This document shows, piece after piece, positions 1-5,800 of a stretch of DNA of 5,800 nt (position 1 is the stretch's first letter; each line of letters begins with the position of its first letter). The stretch is from Anaerolineae bacterium (GTDB lineage: Bacteria; Chloroflexota; Anaerolineae; 4572-78; J111). The position numbers were made by a program, and so were the translations under genes. Location: assembly GCA_020433785.1 (NCBI GenBank), contig JAGRCC010000742.1, forward strand, positions 1-5,800. The letters run 5' to 3'. The notes under the pieces were generated by a model. That model had not been told where the DNA came from. It searched no databases and was given only the letters and a program-made list of their open reading frames with translations.

Positions 1-1663
1 CTTCTTGAATTTTTCCCATAGTAAACCTTGTCTCCCTAATGGCCGGAAAGTCTTGCGGTATAAGCCCTGAGTTGCGCAATGTAGTAAATACAATCGGCTC
101 GAGATTCGACTCTTGATCAGTCGTATCAAGCTTTAGTATGGCTTGCCCAATAGTTAGAATTACCTCTAAAGGCGGTAACGGTAAAGCTCGCAATTCGGTC
201 GCATTGACCTGGGTATTACCATTTGTGATACGAAAATATCGGTCAATAAGCGCCGAATTAAGTAAAGCCGCCAAACCAATCGCCTCTGGCTTACTAAGTT
301 GTCCACGTTTACGGTAGATATAGTTAAGATGATTTTCTAAGCCAATGGTCTCATAGCGGTCAAATTCATCCTCTAAAAAAGGCGCGGCGATAAGCCGGCG
401 CGGTTCTTCTTTGGCGCTAAATCTTCTAAGCAAAACATAATTTGATGTAGGGGTAGACAACGATTTTCCTTCTGCAGAAAGATATAACCCTTGCGGTTTG
501 GACCCATTGAGAGCCGGCCAATCAACCTTTTGCCGCTTAATATTGTGCATCCATAGTAAAGGGACGGCCTTCCCTAATTTGACGGCCTCTCTATCGGTTA
601 GACTGGACCGAGAGCGAAAAGGGACCACCGGCCCAGTTGAAACATTTAATCCCAATTGATTGAGTGACTCGGGCCAGCCGTCAATAATATCGATGATTTG
701 TTCATCCAACTCACCAGCAGGTAACCTGAAAAATAACGAACCATTCCTTTTACTCACAAATTTTTCTAACGAAACTTCGCGATAGAGCAATGAATCCTCT
801 AAAGCGGTAATTCCCTTGGACGTGGAAATATTAAAGCGATCGGTCGATGTGGGATAGCCTCGATCTGATTTTTTCTTCTCAAGAGAAATAATGATATTTT
901 CTTGTAGTACAGCATCATCTTTAAATGCCGCTTCGCGTGACTCAAAGAGATGTAATGCATACGGCCTAGTTTTCTCTATGAGTTCCTGGCGTAATGCTGA
1001 AAAATAAGCCCCCGAACAAAAACTGCGTGGTACGATAAAACAGGCTTTTCCATGAGGTGCGAGTTTGGTAGCACTTAAAGCTAAAAACAAGGTGTAAATA
1101 TTTGTATGCCCTTTTATTTGACCGGTTGCTACTTCTGCACGTGGATCTTTGCTGTTAAGTTTAAAGTACGGCGGATTGGCGATAATGTAGTCATACAAAG
1201 TCTGTGCCCCTGGAGGGGTTGAGCCTTCAGCTAAAAACAAATGAGGTTGATAGACGGGCACATTATCAAGGATAAAATCTTTGTTTTGAATGCAATGATG
1301 AATAATAACGCCGTATTTCGCGGCTCTTTCTTGAGCCAAGGACACTACTTCCTTTGTAACTTGACATAATTCTTCATCTGTTTCATACCCATCAAGCCAA
1401 AATTCGCCCGGCTGATTTCGGGCCACAATTTGTTCAATTGTGGCGCAAACTAAGATACCGGAACCAATAGCCGGCTCCAGTATACGACTACTCGATCTGA
1501 CATCTCCAAGTTGTTTGGCCATAAACCGAGCCACCGGTATAGGGGTAAGAAATTGGCCTTGAGATTTTCGTTGTTTCTCAGACCGCTTAGCCAAAATTTC
1601 TTGCCCCAACTCAAGGCTATAATTTAATAAATCTGAAAATAGAGCTTTCATACTATTAGTCAT
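1..1663 (-). CDS. N6-adenine DNA methyltransferase of a Type II restriction-modification system (partial, C-terminus off the left edge)
   Basis: This frame reads without a stop from ATG at 1663 to the left edge (554 codons visible). The protein probably transfers a methyl group from S-adenosylmethionine to the N6 of adenine in a specific DNA site, protecting host DNA from a partner endonuclease. Seen in the translation: GQFLTP at residues 36-41 (motif X), ILEPAIGSG at 61-69 (motif I, SAM binding), LDGYE at 90-94 (acidic motif II region), NPPY at 163-166 (motif IV, catalytic, typical of N6-adenine enzymes), and FIVPRSF at 209-215. The order X-I-IV followed by a long C-terminal part is the gamma-class layout with a C-terminal target-recognition domain. 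The stretch GLENHLNYIY at 441-450 and NGNTQVNATELRALPLP at 481-497 is typical of Eco57I/BsuBI-PstI-like methylases. Known BsuBI/PstI methylases are about 500 aa, so 554 aa without a stop is long. No good Shine-Dalgarno precedes ATG 1663. Alternatives are ATG at 1651 and an in-frame TTG at 1681. Sequence specificity cannot be read from this window. The gene looks AT-richer than its plus-strand neighbours. Confidence 0.9.
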   Translation of the reverse strand, partial: MTNSMKALFSDLLNYSLELGQEILAKRSEKQRKSQGQFLTPIPVARFMAKQLGDVRSSSRILEPAIGSGILVCATIEQIVARNQPGEFWLDGYETDEELCQVTKEVVSLAQERAAKYGVIIHHCIQNKDFILDNVPVYQPHLFLAEGSTPPGAQTLYDYIIANPPYFKLNSKDPRAEVATGQIKGHTNIYTLFLALSATKLAPHGKACFIVPRSFCSGAYFSALRQELIEKTRPYALHLFESREAAFKDDAVLQENIIISLEKKKSDRGYPTSTDRFNISTSKGITALEDSLLYREVSLEKFVSKRNGSLFFRLPAGELDEQIIDIIDGWPESLNQLGLNVSTGPVVPFRSRSSLTDREAVKLGKAVPLLWMHNIKRQKVDWPALNGSKPQGLYLSAEGKSLSTPTSNYVLLRRFSAKEEPRRLIAAPFLEDEFDRYETIGLENHLNYIYRKRGQLSKPEAIGLAALLNSALIDRYFRITNGNTQVNATELRALPLPPLEVILTIGQAILKLDTTDQESNLEPIVFTTLRNSGLIPQDFPAIRETRFTMGKIQE

Positions 1664-1674
1664 CGAATTCAGCT

Positions 1675-1702
1675 TTGTCAATCCTTCAACAATCGCTATA
1701 CT
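1675..1702 (+). promoter_or_regulatory. Candidate sigma70-like promoter for the GH/ligase fusion gene
   Basis: On the plus strand, TTGTCA (1675-1680) and TATACT (1697-1702) are each 5/6 matches to the -35 and -10 consensus, with a 16-bp spacer. The start point would be near 1709, about 50 nt before GTG 1759. The promoter faces the minus-strand promoter at 1728-1756, so the two transcripts would overlap at their 5' ends. This rests on consensus matching only. Confidence 0.45.
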
Positions 1703-1733
1703 CAACACATTTGAAATAATGCATGTGAGTATA
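1697..1733. repeat. 8-bp perfect inverted repeat in the divergent promoter region
   Basis: TATACTCA at 1697-1704 is repeated inverted as TGAGTATA at 1726-1733, with 21 bp between the arms. Inner matches CACAT (1706-1710) and ATGTG (1723-1727) lie inside the same span but in a different register. Each arm contains one -10 candidate. The repeat may be a pair of operator half-sites for a shared regulator, or simply the result of two identical -10 regions facing each other. Confidence 0.55.
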
Positions 1734-1756
1734 CTAATTCCCAGGTGAATTGTAAA
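1728..1756 (-). promoter_or_regulatory. Candidate sigma70-like promoter for the methyltransferase
   Basis: On the minus strand, TTTACA (plus 1751-1756) is a 5/6 match to the -35 consensus and TATACT (plus 1728-1733) is a 5/6 match to the -10 consensus. The spacer is exactly 17 bp. Transcription would start near 1721, giving a leader of about 58 nt before ATG 1663. The -10 lies in the right arm of an inverted repeat. The -35 and spacer cover the ribosome-binding site of the divergent gene. This rests on consensus matching only. Confidence 0.5.
1743..1748 (+). promoter_or_regulatory. Ribosome binding site supporting the GTG start at 1759
   Basis: AGGTGA ends 10 nt before GTG 1759 and matches the anti-Shine-Dalgarno sequence well. 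It favours GTG 1759 over the next in-frame ATG at 1795, which would start inside the membrane anchor. Confidence 0.6.
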
Positions 1757-1758
1757 TC

Positions 1759-4700
1759 GTGATACAACGTACCTCCTGGTGGGGGTTAATCCTGATGCCC
1801 ATATTCATACTCTCGGCTCTCGCTGCCGGATACTTTGGCTGGCAGATTCGGCGCAGCCAACCACCGCGACCCGCCAATTTTCTGGCCGCCGACAAGAGCT
1901 ATGGCGTCACCATCGATTTGACCCAATATGACGACGAAACCCTTGATCAGACCCTCAAAGCGATGCACGCTAGCGGCCTCGTTTGGCTGCGCCAGCCCAT
2001 CTCCTGGGCCGATCTAGAACCGGAGCCAGGCCAATTCAACTGGCAGCCCCTCGACCGCATCATCGACGCCGTCACCAACTTCAACCACCAATCTAACAAC
2101 CCAACCAACCAACTATCCAACCAACCAACCAACTATCCAACCAACCAACCAACTATCCAACCAACCCCCTTCCACTTCATCGCCGTCCTACAAGATACGC
2201 CCTCGTGGGCCAGACCCGCCAATACCTCCCTCACCACTCCCCCCACCGAACTCAGCGACTTTGGTGCTTTCGTCCGTGCCTTCGCCGCCCGCTATGGTGA
2301 CCGGATCGATCACTACCAAATCTGGCATCAACCCAATCTCAGTGCCTTCTGGGGTGATACGTTTATTGACGCCGCCGCCTACGCCGATTTGCTCCGCGAA
2401 GCGACGCTTAATATTCGAACGGTCGACCCCGAAGCGATTATTCTAACTGCCGCCCTGGCCGCCACTTTGGAGGACGGCCCGCTCAACTTTAACGAACTGA
2501 CCTACCTGGATCGCCTCTACCAGGTCAACGCCTATCGCTGGTTCGATGTCGTCGCCATCCAACCCTTTGGCTTATGGACCAAACCGCTCGACGCGCCCGC
2601 GCCCGACCAGTTGAACTTCCGCCGCGCCGAATTGATTCGGCAAGTCATGCTCAACCATGGCGATGGCGATACGCCCATCTGGGCCACCGGCTTCGGCTGG
2701 GTCGCGCTGCCGGCCGATTGGGCCGGCCAACCGTCCCCTTGGAGCAACGATCTGCCGGCGATACAAGCACCGCGCACAGCTGAAGCCATCGATCACGCCC
2801 GCCGCCACTGGCCCTGGCTCGGCCCCATACTGGCCGCTCGCTGGGATGCCGATGGCTTGACGGCTGACGATTCGGCCCGAGGCTTTGCCTTAACCGAAAC
2901 ACCGGAAATTTTGGCCGTAATCGAAACCGCCGCTGCCGAGACATCGGCTTTTCCAGGACGTTACCCGGCTACGCACCCCAGCGGCCAGTTTAGCACCGGT
3001 TGGCGCTTCGCCGCCACGTTAGCCGATATCCCCTCGGAAGCGCCGCGTACGTTGTCTATTCCATTTGAAGGCACCCGTTTAGACCTGACCATCAATCGCG
3101 GCGACTTTCGTGGCCATTTGTGGGTGACCATCGACGGCCAACCCGCCAATACCTTACCCCAAGATAGCCAAGGCCGTAGCTACCTCATTCTAAGCGATCC
3201 CCTTTACGACCAAGCTACGGTCACCCTGGCGCGTTACTTACCCGAGGGCCGCCATGAAGCTCTCATCGAAGCGGAGGGCGGGTGGGAGCAGTGGGCCATC
3301 GCCGGTTGGACCGTTGCTAATGAAATCGATACTCGCGTCTGGCAAACCGGCCTGACGATCGCCGGCCTGGCCGCAGCAGCAACCGGGCTGGGGATTTTAT
3401 GGCTGGTGATCGGCGCGTGGTCTCAAATCGTCAAACAAGTTTGGGCCTGGAGCGAAATCGTTGTCACTCTCTATGCCATTCTCGGTGAGCGCGGGCAGTT
3501 CATCCTAACCTTTGGTCTAGCCGCCGTTATTTTTTTCATACAGGGCCTCGTTGCTTTGGTGTTACTACCGCTCTTAACTTTGCTCATCCTTCTCCGCCCC
3601 GATCTCGGCCTGGCTCTCGTTACCCTCGCCGTCTTTCTGTTTGAAATCCCGCTCCGCCTCCCGATTGGCGCTTTCTCTCCCGTCGAACTTACGCTAGCGC
3701 TCACCTTTCTTGGCTTCACCTTCCGCCTTCTTCTCACCCTCGGCCGATCCTGGTATGCCTCAGAGCCGGTGATTGATCAGCACAAGGCTAAGGCTAAACC
3801 CTCCCCCCCTCAATCCCCAATCTCTAATCTCCAATCCCCAATCTCCAACCCCCCATTATCAATTATCAACCGCCCTGCCGATCTCTTTGCTATCGCTCTA
3901 GTAATACTCGCCTTCTTTGCCACCCTAACTGCCGATAACTTAGCCGTCAGTCTGCGCGAATGGCGCGTCGTGGTGGTCGAGTCGGTCATCTTTTACTTTC
4001 TGGTCCGCCAAGGGCTCGACTTTGGCCCAAACCCCACGCCTAAACGATGGGTTTGGCGCTTGATCGATGTCTTTGTCAGCGGAGCCACGTTGCAGGCGGT
4101 GGTTGCGCTTTATTTTTACTTTTTCACTGATCAGACCATCGATGCCGAGGGGGTACGCCGGGCGTTGGGGTTGGCCGGAGGCTCACCTAATAATTTGGCC
4201 CTTATTCTGGATCGAGCCTGGCCGCTGCTGCTGGCGGTGGCGGTGTTGTCGCCAGCCTCACGGCGGCGCTGGTTGTATGGGCTGGCGCTGCTGCCGGTCA
4301 GCCTGGCCTTGTATCTGACGTTCTCTAAGGGAGCGCTGCTGCTTGGATTACCATCTAGCCTGGTAGTGATGACGCTGCTGTATGGCCTACGCCATCGCGG
4401 TCGAGCCTGGCGGCAGGTGGCCGTGGCGATGGGTATTGGAGTGGTTGTGTTTGTTCTAGCGCTGGTTCCCTTAAGCCAAACCGAACGTTTTCGCGCCACC
4501 TTTAGTATTGGCGAGGGCAGCACCGGCTTTTTTCGGCTCAAATTGTGGCAGTCTTCTTGGGCAATGTTGCAAGATCATTGGCTGATCGGCATTGGCCTGG
4601 ACAATTTTTTGTATCAATACCGCACCCGCTACATTTTGCTAGAAGCTTGGCAGGAACCCGACCTGAATCACCCTCACAACTTGATTTTGGATTTTGGTAC

Positions 4701-4944
4701 ACGTTTGGGTGTAGGAGGGATTCTTTTGTTAATTGGCTTGCAAGTTGCTTTTTGGCGCAACGCCTGGCGACTTTTCAAGCAGCAGGCCGATCCGCTAATA
4801 CTCGGATTTATGGGCAGCATGACCGCTTTTGTGGGCCACGGCCTGGTCGATAATTCCTACTTTTTAGTTGACCTTGCCTTTGTGTTTTTTCTCATCATCG
4901 GCATTGTGCAACGATTGACCGAGGATATGGAGATGAGGCGATAA
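1759..4944 (+). CDS. Membrane-anchored glycoside-hydrolase-like domain fused to an O-antigen ligase/polymerase (WaaL/Wzy-like)
   Basis: This 1061-aa protein starts at GTG 1759 and ends with TAA. An N-terminal membrane anchor (about 8-29) is followed by a clan GH-A-like (beta/alpha)8 domain (about 46-385), most like GH39/GH5-type proteins (YGVTIDLTQYDD, WLRQPISWADLEPEPGQFNW, FGAFVRAFAARYG). The usual acid/base motif NEP reads HQP (Gln191), and the nucleophile motif TEFGW reads TGFGW (Gly311), so hydrolysis is unlikely. Residues about 395-525 look like a beta-rich, possibly carbohydrate-binding module. From about 531 on there are many hydrophobic segments (near 531-553, 580-634, 640-662, 706-724, 735-751, 768-789, 811-876, 886-905, 984-997, 1013-1051). 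A low-complexity linker lies at 668-705. The C-terminal half carries the Wzy_C/WaaL signature: FRLKLWQSSWAML, GIGLDNFLYQY and NHPHN (970-974) with the conserved His, then GTRLGVGG. WaaL/Wzy proteins transfer or polymerise lipid-linked glycans on the outer side of the membrane. The GH-like half would lie on that same side and may bind or position the glycan. The acceptor and sugar are unknown. Confidence 0.85.
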   Translation: MIQRTSWWGLILMPIFILSALAAGYFGWQIRRSQPPRPANFLAADKSYGVTIDLTQYDDETLDQTLKAMHASGLVWLRQPISWADLEPEPGQFNWQPLDRIIDAVTNFNHQSNNPTNQLSNQPTNYPTNQPTIQPTPFHFIAVLQDTPSWARPANTSLTTPPTELSDFGAFVRAFAARYGDRIDHYQIWHQPNLSAFWGDTFIDAAAYADLLREATLNIRTVDPEAIILTAALAATLEDGPLNFNELTYLDRLYQVNAYRWFDVVAIQPFGLWTKPLDAPAPDQLNFRRAELIRQVMLNHGDGDTPIWATGFGWVALPADWAGQPSPWSNDLPAIQAPRTAEAIDHARRHWPWLGPILAARWDADGLTADDSARGFALTETPEILAVIETAAAETSAFPGRYPATHPSGQFSTGWRFAATLADIPSEAPRTLSIPFEGTRLDLTINRGDFRGHLWVTIDGQPANTLPQDSQGRSYLILSDPLYDQATVTLARYLPEGRHEALIEAEGGWEQWAIAGWTVANEIDTRVWQTGLTIAGLAAAATGLGILWLVIGAWSQIVKQVWAWSEIVVTLYAILGERGQFILTFGLAAVIFFIQGLVALVLLPLLTLLILLRPDLGLALVTLAVFLFEIPLRLPIGAFSPVELTLALTFLGFTFRLLLTLGRSWYASEPVIDQHKAKAKPSPPQSPISNLQSPISNPPLSIINRPADLFAIALVILAFFATLTADNLAVSLREWRVVVVESVIFYFLVRQGLDFGPNPTPKRWVWRLIDVFVSGATLQAVVALYFYFFTDQTIDAEGVRRALGLAGGSPNNLALILDRAWPLLLAVAVLSPASRRRWLYGLALLPVSLALYLTFSKGALLLGLPSSLVVMTLLYGLRHRGRAWRQVAVAMGIGVVVFVLALVPLSQTERFRATFSIGEGSTGFFRLKLWQSSWAMLQDHWLIGIGLDNFLYQYRTRYILLEAWQEPDLNHPHNLILDFGTRLGVGGILLLIGLQVAFWRNAWRLFKQQADPLILGFMGSMTAFVGHGLVDNSYFLVDLAFVFFLIIGIVQRLTEDMEMRR
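2097..2165 (+). repeat. 20-bp tandem repeat inside the GH-like domain (about 3.4 units)
   Basis: The unit ccaaccaaccaaccaactat is present as 2117-2136 and 2137-2156. A near-perfect first copy lies at 2097-2116 and a partial copy follows to 2165. Because 20 is not a multiple of three, the shared ctatcc core is read as Leu-Ser, then Tyr-Pro, then Thr-Ile in successive copies, and no frame of the repeat has a stop. It encodes an Asn/Pro/Thr/Gln-rich insertion at residues about 113-136 between two structural elements of the barrel. Loss or gain of one unit would shift the frame. Confidence 0.9.
3811..3868 (+). repeat. In-frame 21-bp direct repeat and 7-bp repeat in the inter-domain linker
   Basis: Two 21-bp units (3811-3831 and 3832-3852, with identical first 14 bases) encode QSPISNL and QSPISNP. 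They are followed by two copies of attatca (3855-3861 and 3862-3868). The linker separates the first group of membrane segments from the ligase core. This unit keeps the reading frame, unlike the repeat at 2097-2165. Similar aatctcc-type simple repeats are, from general experience, common in Chloroflexota and cyanobacterial genomes. Confidence 0.8.
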
Positions 4945-5000
4945 TGCTATTTCCAATAGCAACTTTCTCACTTCCACTCTCTCATATCCCCATCGATTGA
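4944..5000 (+). other. 18-codon mini-ORF bridging the two tandem genes (possible coupling leader)
   Basis: ATG at 4944 overlaps the TAA of the upstream gene by one base (TAATG) and has GAGG at 4935-4938 just upstream. It encodes MLFPIATFSLPLSHIPID and stops with TGA at 4998-5000, four bases before ATG 5005. It could carry ribosomes from the first gene to the second, whose own start lacks a Shine-Dalgarno. It is short enough to be chance, and the hairpin at 4945-4961 overlaps its start. Confidence 0.25.
4945..4961 (+). other. Small stem-loop just after the fusion-gene stop codon
   Basis: TGCTATT and AATAGCA form a perfect 7-bp stem with the 3-nt loop TCC. The following sequence (actttctcac) is only partly T-rich, so this is a weak candidate for a terminator. 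It could instead act as an RNA-stability or attenuation element between the two tandem genes. Confidence 0.35.
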
Positions 5001-5004
5001 CAAA

Positions 5005-5800
5005 ATGTTTAGGTCATTAAATTCTCAGTTCTTAAAAATATTGACCCTTCTTTTTGTAACCTCAATCGTGTCGGCCGTCTATTGTTTCAACCAGCTATCT
5101 CGCTTAACACCGCCACTTCCGGCCGGCCCTCTAGCCGCCGACAAAGGTTACGGCGTCACCATCGACCTAACTCAGTATGATGATGAGGCCCTTAAGTTAA
5201 CACTCGAAGCACTCCATGCCAGCGGGTTCACTTGGCTGCGCCAATCCATTCGCTGGGCGGACATCGAGCCGGAGCCGGGCCGCTTCAACTGGCAGCAGCT
5301 CGACCGCATCACCACCGCCATCGCCAACTTCAACCAAGTAACTCTGTCTAAAAATAACCCCCACCTACCCAGACCACCAACCAACTCTCAAACTAACCAA
5401 CTCTCAAACCAACCAACTCTCAAACTCATCGCCGTCCTCTCCACCTCCCCCCGTTGGGCGCGAGCGCCGCACAGCACCGCGACCGCCCCGCCCCTCGCCC
5501 CTAGCGATTTTGGCCGGTTCGCCCGCGCTTTTGCCGCCCGCTATCACCATCAGGTTAAGGTCTACCAAATTTGGGACGAGCCGAATCTCAGCGCCAACTG
5601 GGGCCACGCCTTTGTCGATGCGCCGGCCTACGCGGCTATGTTGCGTGAAGGGGCGCTCAACCTGCGCGAGATCGATCCCGATGCGGTCATCATGACGGCG
5701 GCTTTGGCCCCGACGTTAGAAAATGGGCCGCTCAACCTCAACGAAATGGACTACCTGGATCGTCTCTACCAGGTCAAAGCTAATCGCTGGTTCGATATCG
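5005..5800 (+). CDS. Second membrane-anchored glycoside-hydrolase-like paralogue (partial, C-terminus off the right edge)
   Basis: The frame is open from ATG 5005 to the right edge (265 codons). An in-frame TAG at 4957-4959 limits the start, and ATG 5005 is the first standard start after it, although no Shine-Dalgarno precedes it. Residues about 9-28 form an N-terminal membrane anchor or signal. There is no clear lipobox at Cys27, since Tyr precedes it. From residue 44 on, the protein parallels the upstream fusion: over 59 residues from AADKGYGVTIDLTQYDDE to LDRI it is about 78% identical by manual count. The acid/base motif is intact as IWDEPN with Glu192, unlike the upstream copy. The nucleophile region lies beyond the edge. 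The family would be clan GH-A (GH39/GH5-like), acting on a surface or secreted glycan outside the membrane. Whether it also carries an O-antigen ligase half cannot be seen. The 60-bp gap and shared strand suggest co-transcription with the upstream gene. Confidence 0.85.
   Translation, partial: MFRSLNSQFLKILTLLFVTSIVSAVYCFNQLSRLTPPLPAGPLAADKGYGVTIDLTQYDDEALKLTLEALHASGFTWLRQSIRWADIEPEPGRFNWQQLDRITTAIANFNQVTLSKNNPHLPRPPTNSQTNQLSNQPTLKLIAVLSTSPRWARAPHSTATAPPLAPSDFGRFARAFAARYHHQVKVYQIWDEPNLSANWGHAFVDAPAYAAMLREGALNLREIDPDAVIMTAALAPTLENGPLNLNEMDYLDRLYQVKANRWFDI
5379..5426 (+). repeat. 16-bp tandem repeat inside the second GH-like paralogue (3 units)
   Basis: Three 16-bp units (aaccaactctcaaac followed by t, c and t) lie at 5379-5394, 5395-5410 and 5411-5426. 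They encode an Asn/Gln/Thr/Ser-rich loop (residues about 126-140) at the same place in the fold as the 20-bp repeat of the upstream gene. The repeat unit differs, so the two arose or diverged separately. Sixteen is not a multiple of three, so a change of one unit shifts the frame. Confidence 0.9.

Noticed and set aside
472..477. CTGCAG inside the methylase gene as evidence for PstI-type specificity
   Set aside because: A single 6-bp site in 5.8 kb is expected by chance and says nothing about the enzyme target.
1653..1681. Minus-strand TTGACA (1676-1681) with TAATAG (1653-1658) as the methylase promoter
   Set aside because: The transcript would start after both ATG 1663 and ATG 1651, and the -10 match is poorer than TATACT in the upstream candidate.
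2097..2165. CRISPR-like repeat array
   Set aside because: The units are directly adjacent with no unique spacers and lie inside a well-supported coding frame, so this is a simple tandem repeat.
3471..3737. Minus-strand open frames opposite the fusion gene
   Set aside because: They are basic, low-complexity antisense shadows of a clear coding frame with no recognisable domain or ribosome-binding site.
4997..5002. Perfect TTGACA as a -35 box for the second paralogue
   Set aside because: It lies two bases before ATG 5005, so transcription would start inside the gene, and no good -10 box is seen at the right distance.
5077..5089. Lipoprotein lipobox at Cys27 of the second paralogue
   Set aside because: Tyr directly before the Cys and the surrounding residues do not fit a lipobox, so an N-terminal membrane anchor is more likely.

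Overview
The window holds parts of two unrelated modules that meet at a short divergent intergenic region. The left 1.66 kb, on the minus strand, is most of an amino (N6-adenine) DNA methyltransferase of the type found in Type II restriction-modification systems. It runs off the left edge. The right 4 kb, on the plus strand, holds two tandem paralogues of a membrane-anchored glycoside-hydrolase-like protein. The first is complete (1061 aa) and is fused to a polytopic O-antigen ligase/polymerase (WaaL/Wzy-like) half. The second is cut by the right edge after 265 aa. No rRNA, tRNA, CRISPR array or insertion sequence was seen.

The organism is most likely a bacterium of the Chloroflexota (Anaerolineae-like). 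This is inferred from the protein style: a TM-anchored GH domain fused to a Wzy-like ligase, low-complexity linkers such as QSPISN, and CAACC-type short tandem repeats inside genes. It is not proven by any marker gene. Sampled lines of the methylase look AT-richer (about 43% GC in one counted line) than the sugar genes (about 67% in one counted line). This fits a horizontally acquired restriction-modification cassette beside resident cell-surface polysaccharide genes.

Layout: 1-1663 (-) methyltransferase; 1664-1758 divergent intergenic region with two face-to-face promoter candidates whose -10 boxes form an 8-bp inverted repeat; 1759-4944 (+) GH-like/O-antigen ligase fusion; 4945-5004 short gap with a hairpin and an 18-codon mini-ORF; 5005-5800 (+) second GH-like paralogue, partial.

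The most notable points are these. (1) The GH domain of the first paralogue lacks both catalytic glutamates at the positions expected for a clan GH-A enzyme (IWHQPN and ATGFGW), while the second keeps the acid/base residue (IWDEPN). This suggests a non-catalytic glycan-binding copy next to an active copy. (2) Both paralogues carry, in the same loop, different tandem repeats with periods of 20 and 16 bp. Neither period is a multiple of three, so a change of one unit would truncate the protein, as in a phase-variable surface locus. (3) The methyltransferase frame stays open past residue 549, where a sequence resembling the start of a partner restriction enzyme may begin. The polysaccharide proteins probably act together at the outer face of the membrane in assembling, ligating or trimming a surface glycan.
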